Origin: JBDLID01 sp039715055
Lineage (GTDB): Bacteria > Desulfobacterota > Desulfobulbia > Desulfobulbales > Desulfocapsaceae
NCBI GenBank assembly: GCA_039715055.1
Contig: JBDLID010000005.1
Span: 1 to 45,780, forward strand
Direction of reading: 5' to 3'
Length of the DNA stretch: 45,780 nt
This document shows, in pieces, positions 31,962 to 40,693 of the stretch (its first letter is position 1; the number at the start of each line of letters is the position of its first letter). Under the pieces are notes generated by a model. That model was given only the letters and a program-made list of their open reading frames with translations, searched no databases and was not told where the DNA came from. The position numbers and the translations under genes were made by a program.

Positions 31962-32957
31962 TTATTTGCTGTTCCTGTAAATACGATTCCAGTCCTTTTT
32001 CATATCCACCACTGTCCACCCTTTCTCTTCGGCCTCAATCAACCCCTTGTCGAGTCTGCCAAAAGGGGATTTACGATCATAAGCCCACTCACGCTCCGCA
32101 TCGGTGTGATGGACATAGAGACAGAAACTGGGCCCGGACCCGGCAGCCGTCCACTGGAGCATCTGCAGATCGCCGTCAGAGTTGCCGAATGCGGCAATTG
32201 GCCGCCTGCCGATATGCTGATTGATTCCCACCGGTTTTCCGGCCTTGTCGTCAATAAAATTGATCTGCGGGAGACGGACGAGTACCGGGCTGCCGTCACG
32301 CATCTCAAGCTCTGTTTTGATGGAGCTGCCGACAACCTGCTCAGGTGGTATACCGTAGATTTTTTCGGTCCATGGCCGCATGAACTCGATCCCGCCGCCG
32401 GAAACGATAAATGTCTTAAAACCATTTAAACGGAGATAGCCAAGGAGCTCCAGCATTGGCTGAAAGACCATGTCTGTGTAGAGGAGCCCGGTCTGGGGAT
32501 GTTTGGCTGCTGCCAGCCACTCTGTGGCAATCTTTGCAAATTCCTCGGTCGTGTTGCCGGCATGGGTAGCCATGACAAGCTCGAGCAATGCATGCTCACC
32601 ACCCGCGGCAAGCGTCTTCAGATCGCCCTCGAGAGCCGCCTTGAACGGCTGTTTGTCTTTCCACTCAGGATGCTCAGGCGCAAGAGCCTTCAGCCGATCC
32701 AGGGCGAATGCCAGTTGAAAATACATGGGCTGCTCGGACCACAGTGTTCCGTCATTATCAAAAACGGCGATCCTCTCCGACATCTCAACGTATTGCGGAC
32801 TGGTGGCGGTGGAGACCGCTTTGACAAATTTGATGATCGCCTGCTTGGCCGCACCGTCATTCCATGATGCCAGAGGGTCACTGTTTTGTGCGGTTGCCAT
32901 CTCCGCTGAGAACAGGAAAACTACCAACATCAACAGTACAGGGTAAAATCGCTTCAT
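31962..32957 (-). CDS. secreted HAD-superfamily phosphatase-like protein
   Basis: The 331-aa protein has a signal peptide (1-23, MKRFYPVLLMLVVFLFSAEMATA) and a HAD core: motif I D67-N-D69-GTL, motif II near FIVSGGGIEFM, motif III Lys in TELEMRDG region not certain, and motif IV GNSDGD. It is most like periplasmic HAD phosphatases of the phosphoserine-phosphatase type; the substrate is unknown. An upstream ATG with GAGG is present. It is monocistronic. Confidence 0.85.
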   Translation of the reverse strand: MKRFYPVLLMLVVFLFSAEMATAQNSDPLASWNDGAAKQAIIKFVKAVSTATSPQYVEMSERIAVFDNDGTLWSEQPMYFQLAFALDRLKALAPEHPEWKDKQPFKAALEGDLKTLAAGGEHALLELVMATHAGNTTEEFAKIATEWLAAAKHPQTGLLYTDMVFQPMLELLGYLRLNGFKTFIVSGGGIEFMRPWTEKIYGIPPEQVVGSSIKTELEMRDGSPVLVRLPQINFIDDKAGKPVGINQHIGRRPIAAFGNSDGDLQMLQWTAAGSGPSFCLYVHHTDAEREWAYDRKSPFGRLDKGLIEAEEKGWTVVDMKKDWNRIYRNSK

Positions 32958-33067
32958 AAGTACCTCACTCGAATTATTTTTTAACCCGAGACAAAAAATA
33001 ACAGCTTTTCCTTTGTCTCAATCCTTCCCATGATGATGCCAGGCCGGGTTCAGCTCAAATCGACAAT

Positions 33068-33733
33068 TCAGTCGCTGAACAACCCTTTCTTTTTTGCATG
33101 CCTGTACCACTCATCCTCTCCATAAAGTTCATCGATACATTCTGTACAGAGTCCGTGAGAGAATTCTATCTTGGCATGCTCGGTAAAATACTGTTCAACC
33201 TGCTGCCAGTAGCCCTCGTCATTTTTAATTTTTTTGCAGTTTGCGCAGATCGGAATCAGTTCCCTGAGCGTTTTGATCTCTGCCAGAAGCCGCTCCAACT
33301 CTTCATTTTTTTCCTCCAACGCCAGCTCACCATTTTTACGCCTGGTGATATCTGTTGCCAATCCCTCAATGATGACCTCATCACCTCGAATGACCTTGCC
33401 GATAAACCTGTCAAAAAACCAGTGCCAGTTACCGGATGTATCCTTGATCCTGTACTCCAGGGAATAGCCTCTTCCCTTTTCAAATTCAGCTATCGCCTGG
33501 TCCACCCTGGCCTTGTCATCAGGGTGGATGGAGTTGTACCAAAGAAAACTGTCATTAATGAGAGCATCTTCTTCAAATCCAAGAATCTCCTTCACCCGTG
33601 GTGACCAGTACACTCCCCCTCTTTTATTTGAAAAAATATATACAATATCCAGCGAGAACTCGACCAGCCGCTTGTATCGTTCACTACTCAGGCTCTGGTC
33701 TCCGCTAAGCTCACTGCTATTTTTATTTTTCAT
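33068..33733 (-). CDS. PAS-domain protein with C-terminal Cys-rich module
   Basis: The 221-aa protein has a PAS domain (about 18-132, with the PAC end YRIKDTSGNWHWFFDRFIGKVIRGDEVIIEGLATDITRRK), a coiled coil (135-158) and the module C163-x2-C166, GYWQQVEQYF, FSHGLC196-x2-C199. It lacks kinase, GGDEF or methyl-acceptor domains, so it must act through a partner. The same module ends the response regulator at 19187. AGGGAG precedes the ATG. It lies upstream of no operon partner; the MscS gene is 65 bp to its right on the same strand. Confidence 0.85.
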   Translation of the reverse strand: MKNKNSSELSGDQSLSSERYKRLVEFSLDIVYIFSNKRGGVYWSPRVKEILGFEEDALINDSFLWYNSIHPDDKARVDQAIAEFEKGRGYSLEYRIKDTSGNWHWFFDRFIGKVIRGDEVIIEGLATDITRRKNGELALEEKNEELERLLAEIKTLRELIPICANCKKIKNDEGYWQQVEQYFTEHAKIEFSHGLCTECIDELYGEDEWYRHAKKKGLFSD

Positions 33734-33798
33734 TCAGCCTGACTCCCTGAAAACAAACAGGTTTAAATTGGATGTAACTCTTCAGCCGGGAAAACAAA

Positions 33799-35964
33799 TC
33801 ACCGCATCTCACCGGTACCCGATCCTTTTCCCTTCTCCTCATCCAGCAGTGCGGCAGTTGCTGCACTGCTGCTGCGCGTCTGGGCCGTGCTCTGTCCCCC
33901 TTCGCCTTCTTCCTCGCTGGGCATGTAGACGGTGACATTGCGATGGGCAAATTCGATATTATTCTTCTGAAAGGCCTCCTGCAGGCGCCGATAAACTTCC
34001 TTACGCATCACAAACTGCTCTCCCGGCGGAGTGGTGAACTTGACCCGCATGATCATGGCGGAGTCGTCCATCTGCAGTACTCCCTGGGACTTCAGCTTGC
34101 CGATAAGCCTGGGACCGAATTCCTCATCTGCCAGCAGCTCCTTGTATATTTTCTTGACGATCTTTCTCACCTTGTCCACATCAGTGTCATACTTGACCCT
34201 GAAGTCGAGCTTCATGATGATGTAATCCCGGGAAAAATTAACCACTGTGCCGACTTTGCCGAAAGGAACGGTCTGGACCATTCCCCGGTGATGTCTGAGT
34301 CGCACAGCCCGCAGAGAGATCTGTTCAACCACTCCCTTGGCGGTCCCGGTATCGATATAATCACCGACCCTGAAGGCATCATCGATGATAAAAAAGATTC
34401 CTGCAAAAATATCAGTGACCAGTGACTGGGCTCCAAAACTGATGGCCAGACCAAGAATTCCTGCACCGGCAATTAACGGGGCAACGTTGAGCCCCATGGC
34501 GGAGAGAATGGATATGATCGCAATAACAAGAGTGATAACCAGGATAAACTTGCGCAGCAGCAGAAGAAGGGTTCCACGCCTGGAGCCACCCTTTCCTCCC
34601 TCGTCAGCTTCCTCATCACTGTCGGGCATCTCTTCCAGGATCCTCTGATCAACCCAGCCGGAAAAAAACTGCCAGGCCAGATAGAACAGAACAGCGATGA
34701 AAACCGAGGTCAGCACCCCGGCAGTGAACATGCGGCCAATGGCCACATCGATACGAAACAGGCCGAGGAGAAAGAACAGCAGTAATGCCGCCAGAAGCCC
34801 CCGGTAGGTCAACTGGATCTGGTGACCATAATCGGCAAGTCTGATCCGACCGGATCGCCCCCCCCCCTTAGTACTCCGCTTTGCCGAGCGACTGAAAACC
34901 ATCTCCAGCAATTTACTGCCCCAGATATCCAGGGAGAAAAAGATCGGGATGGTGAGGAGTCCGATGAGGATTTTGCCGAAATGAATTGTACCGCTGTCCA
35001 GGACCCTGATCTCCCAGAGCAGGGTTATCATTGCCAGAAACATCGCCCCGGCCATGGGATAGTAACGTGCCGCCATACAGGACAGGCTCTGTACCTGAGA
35101 GGGCTCTTCAGTTGAGCACAATGATAGAATGATACGATTTCGGCTTTTATATATCATCGCTCCGAGAATGATGGTGGTGGAAATGATGATTAAGCCGATC
35201 ATGGCGAGAAACACACTCTGGTCGGAGCCGGATTTCTTGAGAATAATGCCGGATCGTGCCAGCAGAATCTCAACAGAACAGAGCCCCAGACTCCAGCGGG
35301 ACAGAAATTCGGCCACCTCGTTGGAAAAGGGCAGAATCCTGACATCTTCAGAATGGCCCGGTGCTAAAAACAACAGGACCAGAAACAGCACCACCCGTAT
35401 ATAGTAGGAGGCCAGGATATAGTTTGAGGCAATGGTGGCGGTAATTCCTTTTTCCGGAAAAATGGCCAGGTAAAGGACAAAAACAGAAAGAACAAAAAGA
35501 GAAAGGTAAAAAGCCTCGATCAATAGCCGCAAAGAAATATTGAGTAATTTGCGTGACAGACCACCGGGTGACTGCAGTGAAACAATTGAGCGGCCAACCG
35601 GCTGCAGTCGCCGCCGCACAAATAACTCCAGGACAATACCGGCACCAATGGTGAAACAGATCTGGACGATCACAAAAAAGGGCGTCTCTCCTGACTGGTC
35701 AGCCGCCACCCGATCCCACAGCTTCTTCATTTCAGCCGGTAGTTGTGCCAGGCCTTTGAGCTGCAGCTGGAACCGGTCAATCAGCTCATGGCTCTCTGTA
35801 ACTGTTTGCTGAAACGGCTTGTCAATCAGTCGGGCGGCCATGGACTGGGGATTTCCACTATGTGGCTCCGCGAATCCGTTTCCCGGGGCCAGAAACAACA
35901 AGAGAGTCATCAGGCAGAAAAGGAAAAAACCGACCGATCTGTTGAGCAATAATCTATTCTTCAT
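33799..35964 (-). CDS. large mechanosensitive channel (MscS family)
   Basis: From ATG 35964 the product is 721 aa with a signal peptide ending near GNGFA. A longer N-terminus from 36075 lacks signal character. About ten membrane helices precede the MscS core: the pore-lining helix and GLAISFGAQSLVTDIFAGIFFIIDDAFRVGDYIDTGTAKGVVEQISLRAVRLRHHRGMVQTVPFG. The C-terminal cytoplasmic vestibule follows. MscK/YbdG-like channels of this size open on membrane tension and release osmolytes. The tail is Ser/Ala/Glu-rich low complexity. Confidence 0.9.
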   Translation of the reverse strand: MKNRLLLNRSVGFFLFCLMTLLLFLAPGNGFAEPHSGNPQSMAARLIDKPFQQTVTESHELIDRFQLQLKGLAQLPAEMKKLWDRVAADQSGETPFFVIVQICFTIGAGIVLELFVRRRLQPVGRSIVSLQSPGGLSRKLLNISLRLLIEAFYLSLFVLSVFVLYLAIFPEKGITATIASNYILASYYIRVVLFLVLLFLAPGHSEDVRILPFSNEVAEFLSRWSLGLCSVEILLARSGIILKKSGSDQSVFLAMIGLIIISTTIILGAMIYKSRNRIILSLCSTEEPSQVQSLSCMAARYYPMAGAMFLAMITLLWEIRVLDSGTIHFGKILIGLLTIPIFFSLDIWGSKLLEMVFSRSAKRSTKGGGRSGRIRLADYGHQIQLTYRGLLAALLLFFLLGLFRIDVAIGRMFTAGVLTSVFIAVLFYLAWQFFSGWVDQRILEEMPDSDEEADEGGKGGSRRGTLLLLLRKFILVITLVIAIISILSAMGLNVAPLIAGAGILGLAISFGAQSLVTDIFAGIFFIIDDAFRVGDYIDTGTAKGVVEQISLRAVRLRHHRGMVQTVPFGKVGTVVNFSRDYIIMKLDFRVKYDTDVDKVRKIVKKIYKELLADEEFGPRLIGKLKSQGVLQMDDSAMIMRVKFTTPPGEQFVMRKEVYRRLQEAFQKNNIEFAHRNVTVYMPSEEEGEGGQSTAQTRSSSAATAALLDEEKGKGSGTGEMR

Positions 35965-36187
35965 TCTCTTCTCATTGACTTTCACCATTACCGGGAGGTC
36001 CTTTGGTGGAGAACCCCCTCCAGCCTGGACACAAAAAATAATCGACCGGGACTCACCACCCTGTCGAATCTGCATGATGGCAGGAGAGGACCGCGTGATT
36101 ACCTGTTGAACAAAAAGGTCTTTTCCCGTAGACTTTCTCTCAGTGAAGATAGGCTATAACAGGAACAACATTCAATAATAAAATCCA

Positions 36188-36496
36188 ATGACCGACAAGA
36201 AACATGAACCGTCCATCCAGGCACTGGTCTGGTATAAGGAAGAGGACTGGGACACCCTGATGGAGCTGTTTCCCGACAGCCATCTGCTCCCGAAAACATT
36301 CAGCCAGTGGCTGGTTCGCGCCGAACAGATGATTGAAAAAGTTCAGAAAGACGGCGATATCGCAATCAAAGTATTCATTGACCCGGTAACGTTTCCTGCC
36401 TGGTGCAGAGAACGGGGTAAAGAGCCGGACATGGAGGCAAGGACCCAGATGGCCATCGAAGTCGCCACCAGACATCAGTTCGGCGACAGAACCTGA
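36188..36496 (+). CDS. conserved hypothetical protein (102 aa)
   Basis: The 102-aa protein carries the pattern LPKTFSQWLVRAEQMIEKVQKDG, then IKVFIDPVTFPAWCRERGKEPDMEARTQMAIEVA. I have seen this pattern in many proteobacteria without a function. It has one Cys in AWCRERG, no signal peptide and no membrane helix. It is on its own, convergent with the PilZ gene 13 bp away. Confidence 0.7.
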   Translation: MTDKKHEPSIQALVWYKEEDWDTLMELFPDSHLLPKTFSQWLVRAEQMIEKVQKDGDIAIKVFIDPVTFPAWCRERGKEPDMEARTQMAIEVATRHQFGDRT

Positions 36497-36509
36497 GACT
36501 CCCGGTAGA

Positions 36510-36941
36510 CTACAAACCGCCCTGAGTGATCCGGACCGCACCAACCCGCCGGCCATGAATATTTTTTATGATAAATCGGTTGTTGCCGAAAAGGCGGGGG
36601 TTCCAGCCGCACTTGAACTTGACCTCATCCCCAACGGACAATGCTTTGGCCCTGAACGCATAAAGCGGCAGATCAAATCCCACCCCGCTTGGCGAAATAT
36701 CGTAGAGAAGTACCTCCAGCTCCTTACCCTCTGCTCCAATCAGAATGACCTTGCCGGCCTGTGACTCACGATTTTTTGCCCGGCGATTGAGTCGGCACTT
36801 GGTTGTTTCGCCGCACCGGTGACAACGAATGTTTTTCTGCCTGACTCCGGGCGCTATGGCAAAATTTCTCCTGCTGCCGCACCCTGGACAACGGAAAGAG
36901 ACCCGGTTGCCGATCACCTGCAGACTTTTGGCCTTTCTCAT
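36510..36941 (-). CDS. zinc-ribbon PilZ-domain protein
   Basis: The 143-aa protein starts with a zinc ribbon (CPGC near 19-22 and CHRC near 40-43) followed by a PilZ domain. The c-di-GMP motif pair is recognisable as RRAKNRES (RxxxR-like) and DISPSGVGFDL (D/NxSxxG). It probably binds c-di-GMP and may regulate envelope or motility processes. Its ATG starts directly after the stop of mltF (TAG-ATG), so the two are translated together. Confidence 0.85.
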   Translation of the reverse strand: MRKAKSLQVIGNRVSFRCPGCGSRRNFAIAPGVRQKNIRCHRCGETTKCRLNRRAKNRESQAGKVILIGAEGKELEVLLYDISPSGVGFDLPLYAFRAKALSVGDEVKFKCGWNPRLFGNNRFIIKNIHGRRVGAVRITQGGL

Positions 36942-38387
36942 CTATTTCCTCTTCTTGTTTTGAGTGGCACCGTTGCCCGCGGCAGGATGGAGTTTATCGG
37001 CAAGCAGCCGGTAGGCCACGTAATACTTAAAAATATTACTGACGTATTGCACTGTCTCCCGGCCGATACGTTTTGCCGCGACAACCTCAACGTTGTTAAA
37101 CCAGACATTCGGTTCAAGCCCCATCGTCTTTGCCTCTTTACGCAACCTGGCAACTTTGGCCGGCCCGGCGTTATATGAGGCTACGGCAAAAAGCTGTTGA
37201 TTGAGGCGGCTGATAGCGGGCTCATTGAAGTAGCGATCCTCCAGAAAACGAAGATACTTGGTTCCTGCATGAATATTTGGTTCGAGTTTTTCGATATTGA
37301 TTATGCCGACATTCTTGTCTCTGGCGGTGGACGGCAGGATCTGCATGACGCCCATGGCCCCGTGCCGGCTTCTTCTGCTCTGAATAAGACGGGATTCCTG
37401 GTAGCCGAGGGCGGCAAGCATGAGAAAGTCAAAGTCATACTGGTCACCATACCGCTCAAACAGGCCGACCATGGACTGGAAACGTTTCATCTCCTTGCCG
37501 TGTACCGAATCGGTGATATATTTTGTCTCTTTGAGATAGCGATTAAACAAAACGTTGCCAAAAAGGGTGCCCTTCTTGTGCTTTTTGACAAAACCGTTGA
37601 TGACCTGTTTCAACTGCGGACTGTTTTTTCGGACTGCCCACCCGATCCGGCCGTCCGAACGCAGCTTGATCTCCTTATAGAGCTTGAGCTTGGGGAGCAC
37701 CCTCTCCCAGAACTGTGCCTTATGATTATCAACAACGGTGAACGGAACCAGGCCCGCCTTCACCATCTCTAGAATATCCTCATCTTCCAGGTTTTCATCG
37801 CCGGGAATAATAATAACCGGTGATTTGCCGGTACTTTCTAAAACGTTGTTCAGTTGAACAAGGGAAGCGTAGTAACTCGATGACTTACGCACCATGACCA
37901 TTTGGCCTGACAGAGAAAAAAGGCTTTTGATCTCAGGCGACTTTGGACCTCCCACCAGAATCTCATCCACACCACTGAGCAGCGGATTGCTGAAATCAAC
38001 GGATTTCAGCCTCTCGTCGGTGATGGTCAGGTTGCCAACCGCCACATCGCCGCGCCCTGAGACCAGGTGGGGGATGAGCTTGTCCCGTGGTGTTGGAATG
38101 ATCAGGGCCTGAACCTTGAGGTGGCGGGTCTTGAGTAATTTATTCAGTTCTTTTTCAAACTCAACCACGACCTCGTAGGTCAAGCCGCGCTGGCTGGCGC
38201 CGTCAAAGAAATAGAAGGTCTTGGAATAGGGGACGAGAAAACGGACCAGGCGGCGTTCGACCATCTGCTTATAGTCACCGGTCCACGGCTTGAGCGCCTC
38301 CTCTTTTATCTCCGTCACTGCAGATGACGGTGATGAAAAGAAAAGAAGAACAGTGAGCGAAAAGAGCAGCCGCAGGAGATAATTCAT
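36942..38387 (-). CDS. mltF: MltF-like lytic transglycosylase with solute-binding domain
   Basis: The 481-aa protein has a signal peptide (1-23), an SBP_bac_3 domain (about 45-275) and a C-terminal SLT lysozyme-like domain (about 300-450). The catalytic Glu331 sits in GYQESRL, with GAMGVMQILPSTA and AVASYNAGPAKV following. MltF cleaves glycan strands at the outer-membrane face to form 1,6-anhydromuramyl products. GGGGAG precedes the ATG. It is co-transcribed with the PilZ gene, which may couple peptidoglycan turnover to c-di-GMP. Confidence 0.93.
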   Translation of the reverse strand: MNYLLRLLFSLTVLLFFSSPSSAVTEIKEEALKPWTGDYKQMVERRLVRFLVPYSKTFYFFDGASQRGLTYEVVVEFEKELNKLLKTRHLKVQALIIPTPRDKLIPHLVSGRGDVAVGNLTITDERLKSVDFSNPLLSGVDEILVGGPKSPEIKSLFSLSGQMVMVRKSSSYYASLVQLNNVLESTGKSPVIIIPGDENLEDEDILEMVKAGLVPFTVVDNHKAQFWERVLPKLKLYKEIKLRSDGRIGWAVRKNSPQLKQVINGFVKKHKKGTLFGNVLFNRYLKETKYITDSVHGKEMKRFQSMVGLFERYGDQYDFDFLMLAALGYQESRLIQSRRSRHGAMGVMQILPSTARDKNVGIINIEKLEPNIHAGTKYLRFLEDRYFNEPAISRLNQQLFAVASYNAGPAKVARLRKEAKTMGLEPNVWFNNVEVVAAKRIGRETVQYVSNIFKYYVAYRLLADKLHPAAGNGATQNKKRK

Positions 38388-38405
38388 CTTTGACTCCCCG
38401 TAAGA

Positions 38406-38474
38406 TTCAAGGTGACCTATAGGATACCTTGAAAAATTACTACTTCTTTAAAACCAATTATTCATGGTAGCCCT
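38406..38474. repeat. palindromic repeat, copy 5
   Basis: Core AGGATACCTTGAAAAATTA is followed by a right arm TTCATGGTAGCCCT. In addition TTCAAGGT (38406-38413) makes a second, perfect inverted pair with ACCTTGAA (38426-38433), so part of the element is nested. It lies upstream of mltF in the gap after the terminator. Confidence 0.7.
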
Positions 38475-38542
38475 AAACTGTTACCATGCTGATATTCTGC
38501 AACCAATTAACATCATAGCACAATTTTAAAAAAACACAAAAA

Positions 38543-38579
38543 AAAGCCCCCGGAAGCTGATTCAGGCTCCGGGGGCTTT
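38543..38579 (-). terminator. intrinsic terminator of the zinc-ribbon gene
   Basis: AAAGCCCCCGGAAGC and GGCTCCGGGGGCTTT form a GC-rich stem with a 7-nt loop. On the minus strand the stem is followed by a T-run, 30 bp after the stop of the upstream gene at 38609. This is the clearest rho-independent terminator of the window. Confidence 0.92.
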
Positions 38580-38608
38580 GGTAAAAACAGGTGAAACTGG
38601 TAATATTA

Positions 38609-39052
38609 TCAGGCCCGCAAGGCTTTCCGCCACCCCTCCACCTTCAGTCTTGCAACCCGGTCAACGGCCCAGCTTGAAATGGCGCTCAGGTACTCCTTGG
38701 GATTTTCATCCTTCATGGCAATAATCTTCTCACGCTCATCGGCAATTTCTTTGGTTTCACCAGGATACATCTCCCGCCAGGTGACGTAACCTTCATCAAA
38801 GATAAATTCCGGTTTGACATGACCCGGGTCCATGGTGAGCTTGGTAATGGCATACATTCTGGCAAGATCCATATCGTACTCAATCACCCAACCGTTATCA
38901 TTGACCATGGTCTGCTGGTCCAGGTCTATTTTCTTTGAGCAGCTGGGACAGAAGAGCCGGTCGATAACCTCCTGGCTCATAACGTTGTCACGAAGATGGA
39001 ATGAAGCATTTTTTTGACCACAGCTGCAGGTCCTGTTAATTTCCTGGCACAT
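38609..39052 (-). CDS. zinc-ribbon protein of unknown function
   Basis: The 147-aa protein has four N-terminal cysteines in two pairs (C9-x-C11-like CSCGQKN and CPSCSKK near 35-38), then an acidic body containing MDPGHVKPEFIFDEGYVTWREMYPGETKEI. The pattern recurs in Desulfobacterota as a hypothetical protein. GGAGG eight bases upstream supports the ATG. It is monocistronic, ending in a strong terminator; palindromes lie upstream at 39176-39212. Confidence 0.75.
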   Translation of the reverse strand: MCQEINRTCSCGQKNASFHLRDNVMSQEVIDRLFCPSCSKKIDLDQQTMVNDNGWVIEYDMDLARMYAITKLTMDPGHVKPEFIFDEGYVTWREMYPGETKEIADEREKIIAMKDENPKEYLSAISSWAVDRVARLKVEGWRKALRA

Positions 39053-39367
39053 GGGCTGAACCTCCGGGGAAAATTATAAGAAATATTTGTTCACTGAAAA
39101 TAGATGCACTCGTAAATAGCCCCAGGCAGTGCAGTAGCAAGACGACAAATCAACAAGTTACCAGCTTGGCCCAGGTGGTTTCGTGATTTTTTGCGAAACC
39201 ATCAAATTTGATTCTCTAATATGTAATCAATTTTTCCCATTTGTAAAGCAGGAATGATAATTATTCTCTGATTTTTTCAGTTACTTCTCTTCCTCTGAAA
39301 GAGACGACCACCGGCAGGGGGTCTGTATTGATCGTCATTAAGCTATCTTAAAATATAGTCGGCACGA
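39053..39367. other. 315-bp gap with palindromes
   Basis: No gene is seen. Two overlapping palindromes lie here: TGGTTTCG/CGAAACCA (39176-39201, 10-bp centre) and ATCAAATTTGAT (39201-39212, perfect). They may be operators for the zinc-ribbon gene about 120 bp downstream on the minus strand. Confidence 0.4.
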
Positions 39368-40693
39368 TTACTCAGTTTCACCTGAGCGTAAGGATTCAGG
39401 GATCTTTTTCTTCACCTTGACTCCAAGATCGCGAAGGGTTGCCGCCTGGGAGACCAGGTTCCCCCGGCCACGGCTGATCCTGTTCATGGCGATATCAAAA
39501 CTTGCCTGAAAGCCGGTCAACTGCCTGGAGAGTCGATCAAGATCCTCGGCCAGGGTGCAGAACTTATCGTGCATGGCTGCCGCCCGACGAACAACTTCAC
39601 CGGTATTGCGGTTCTGTTTATCTATGCGCCAGAGATTTTCAATGGTCTTGAGAGCGGCAAGCAGGGTGGTCGGTCCAACGAGTACGATCTTCTTTTCAAG
39701 GGCGTGATCAAGAAGGGTCGCATCTTTCTGGAGCGCAACCTGGAGTGAGGCCTCCACCGGGATGAACATCAAAACGAAATCAAGTGTTCTTCCCTCGAGC
39801 AATCCCGGATAATCCTTGGCAGCCAGACCGTCAATATGGGTTTTCAAGGCCTTGAGATGACGTTTCAAAGATGGCTCCGATATCTTTTCATCCCCGTTGA
39901 CATACTCCTCCCAGGCAACCAGTGAGACCTTGGAGTCGATGATCACATCACGCTGGTCCGGCAGATGAACGATAACATCGGGCCGCCTGAGCTCATTGTT
40001 CTCATTACGGTAAGCAGACTGCTGCTCAAACTCGTGGTTTTCACGGAGACCCGACTGTTCAAGAACCCGGCCCAGAATCATCTCTCCCCATGCCCCCTGC
40101 AGCCGTTTGTCACCTTTCAGGGCTTGGGTCAAACGAAGCGCCTCATCACCTATTCTACTGTTAAGACCGGCAAGACGGTCCAACTCCTGCCGCATCAGAG
40201 CCGCCTGGCGAACCTCCTCGATATGAATCGTCTCCACCTTTTCCTGGAAACTCTTCAGCTCCCTGCTCAACGGGCCAACAGTGTCATCAAGGCCCTGACG
40301 ATTAAGTTGAAGCAGGGCTGCATGCCGCTCTTCCAGCACCTGACCGGCAAGATGCTGAAAATGGCTCAGCAGCTCATCTCTGGCAGAAACCACCAGGGCC
40401 AGCTTTTCTTCTGTTCGTTTTTCCTCCATCTCCAGCCGGGTACTCAACTCGGTAATGCGCGCCAGGTCAGCGGACTGGTTTTTCCTGAGTCTCTCAAGCT
40501 CGTTTTCATGACGGCTGCAGCGTCGCTGCAGTTCATCAAGCAGTCTGTTTTTCTCCTGCAGAGAGCTGTGGTGAGCACGTTTACTCCTCTGCGCTTCACG
40601 CCGGTAGTGGAGGACCATAAAACGGACGCAGATGAGAAAAAAAAGAGCAGTGAGTACCACTGCAATAACTTCGGGACGATTGACAAAATTCAC
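39368..40693 (-). CDS. rmuC: RmuC-family DNA recombination protein
   Basis: The 441-aa protein has an N-terminal membrane helix (about 8-28), a long coiled coil (30-150) and an RmuC nuclease-like core: LKGDKRLQGAWGEMILGRVLEQSGLRENHEFEQQ, RPDVIVHLPDQRDVIIDSKVSL, DFVLMFIPVEASL, VLVGPTTLLAALKTI. RmuC limits DNA inversion. It starts with GTG overlapping the antiporter stop (GTGA), so it is translationally coupled to that gene. Confidence 0.95.
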   Translation of the reverse strand: MNFVNRPEVIAVVLTALFFLICVRFMVLHYRREAQRSKRAHHSSLQEKNRLLDELQRRCSRHENELERLRKNQSADLARITELSTRLEMEEKRTEEKLALVVSARDELLSHFQHLAGQVLEERHAALLQLNRQGLDDTVGPLSRELKSFQEKVETIHIEEVRQAALMRQELDRLAGLNSRIGDEALRLTQALKGDKRLQGAWGEMILGRVLEQSGLRENHEFEQQSAYRNENNELRRPDVIVHLPDQRDVIIDSKVSLVAWEEYVNGDEKISEPSLKRHLKALKTHIDGLAAKDYPGLLEGRTLDFVLMFIPVEASLQVALQKDATLLDHALEKKIVLVGPTTLLAALKTIENLWRIDKQNRNTGEVVRRAAAMHDKFCTLAEDLDRLSRQLTGFQASFDIAMNRISRGRGNLVSQAATLRDLGVKVKKKIPESLRSGETE

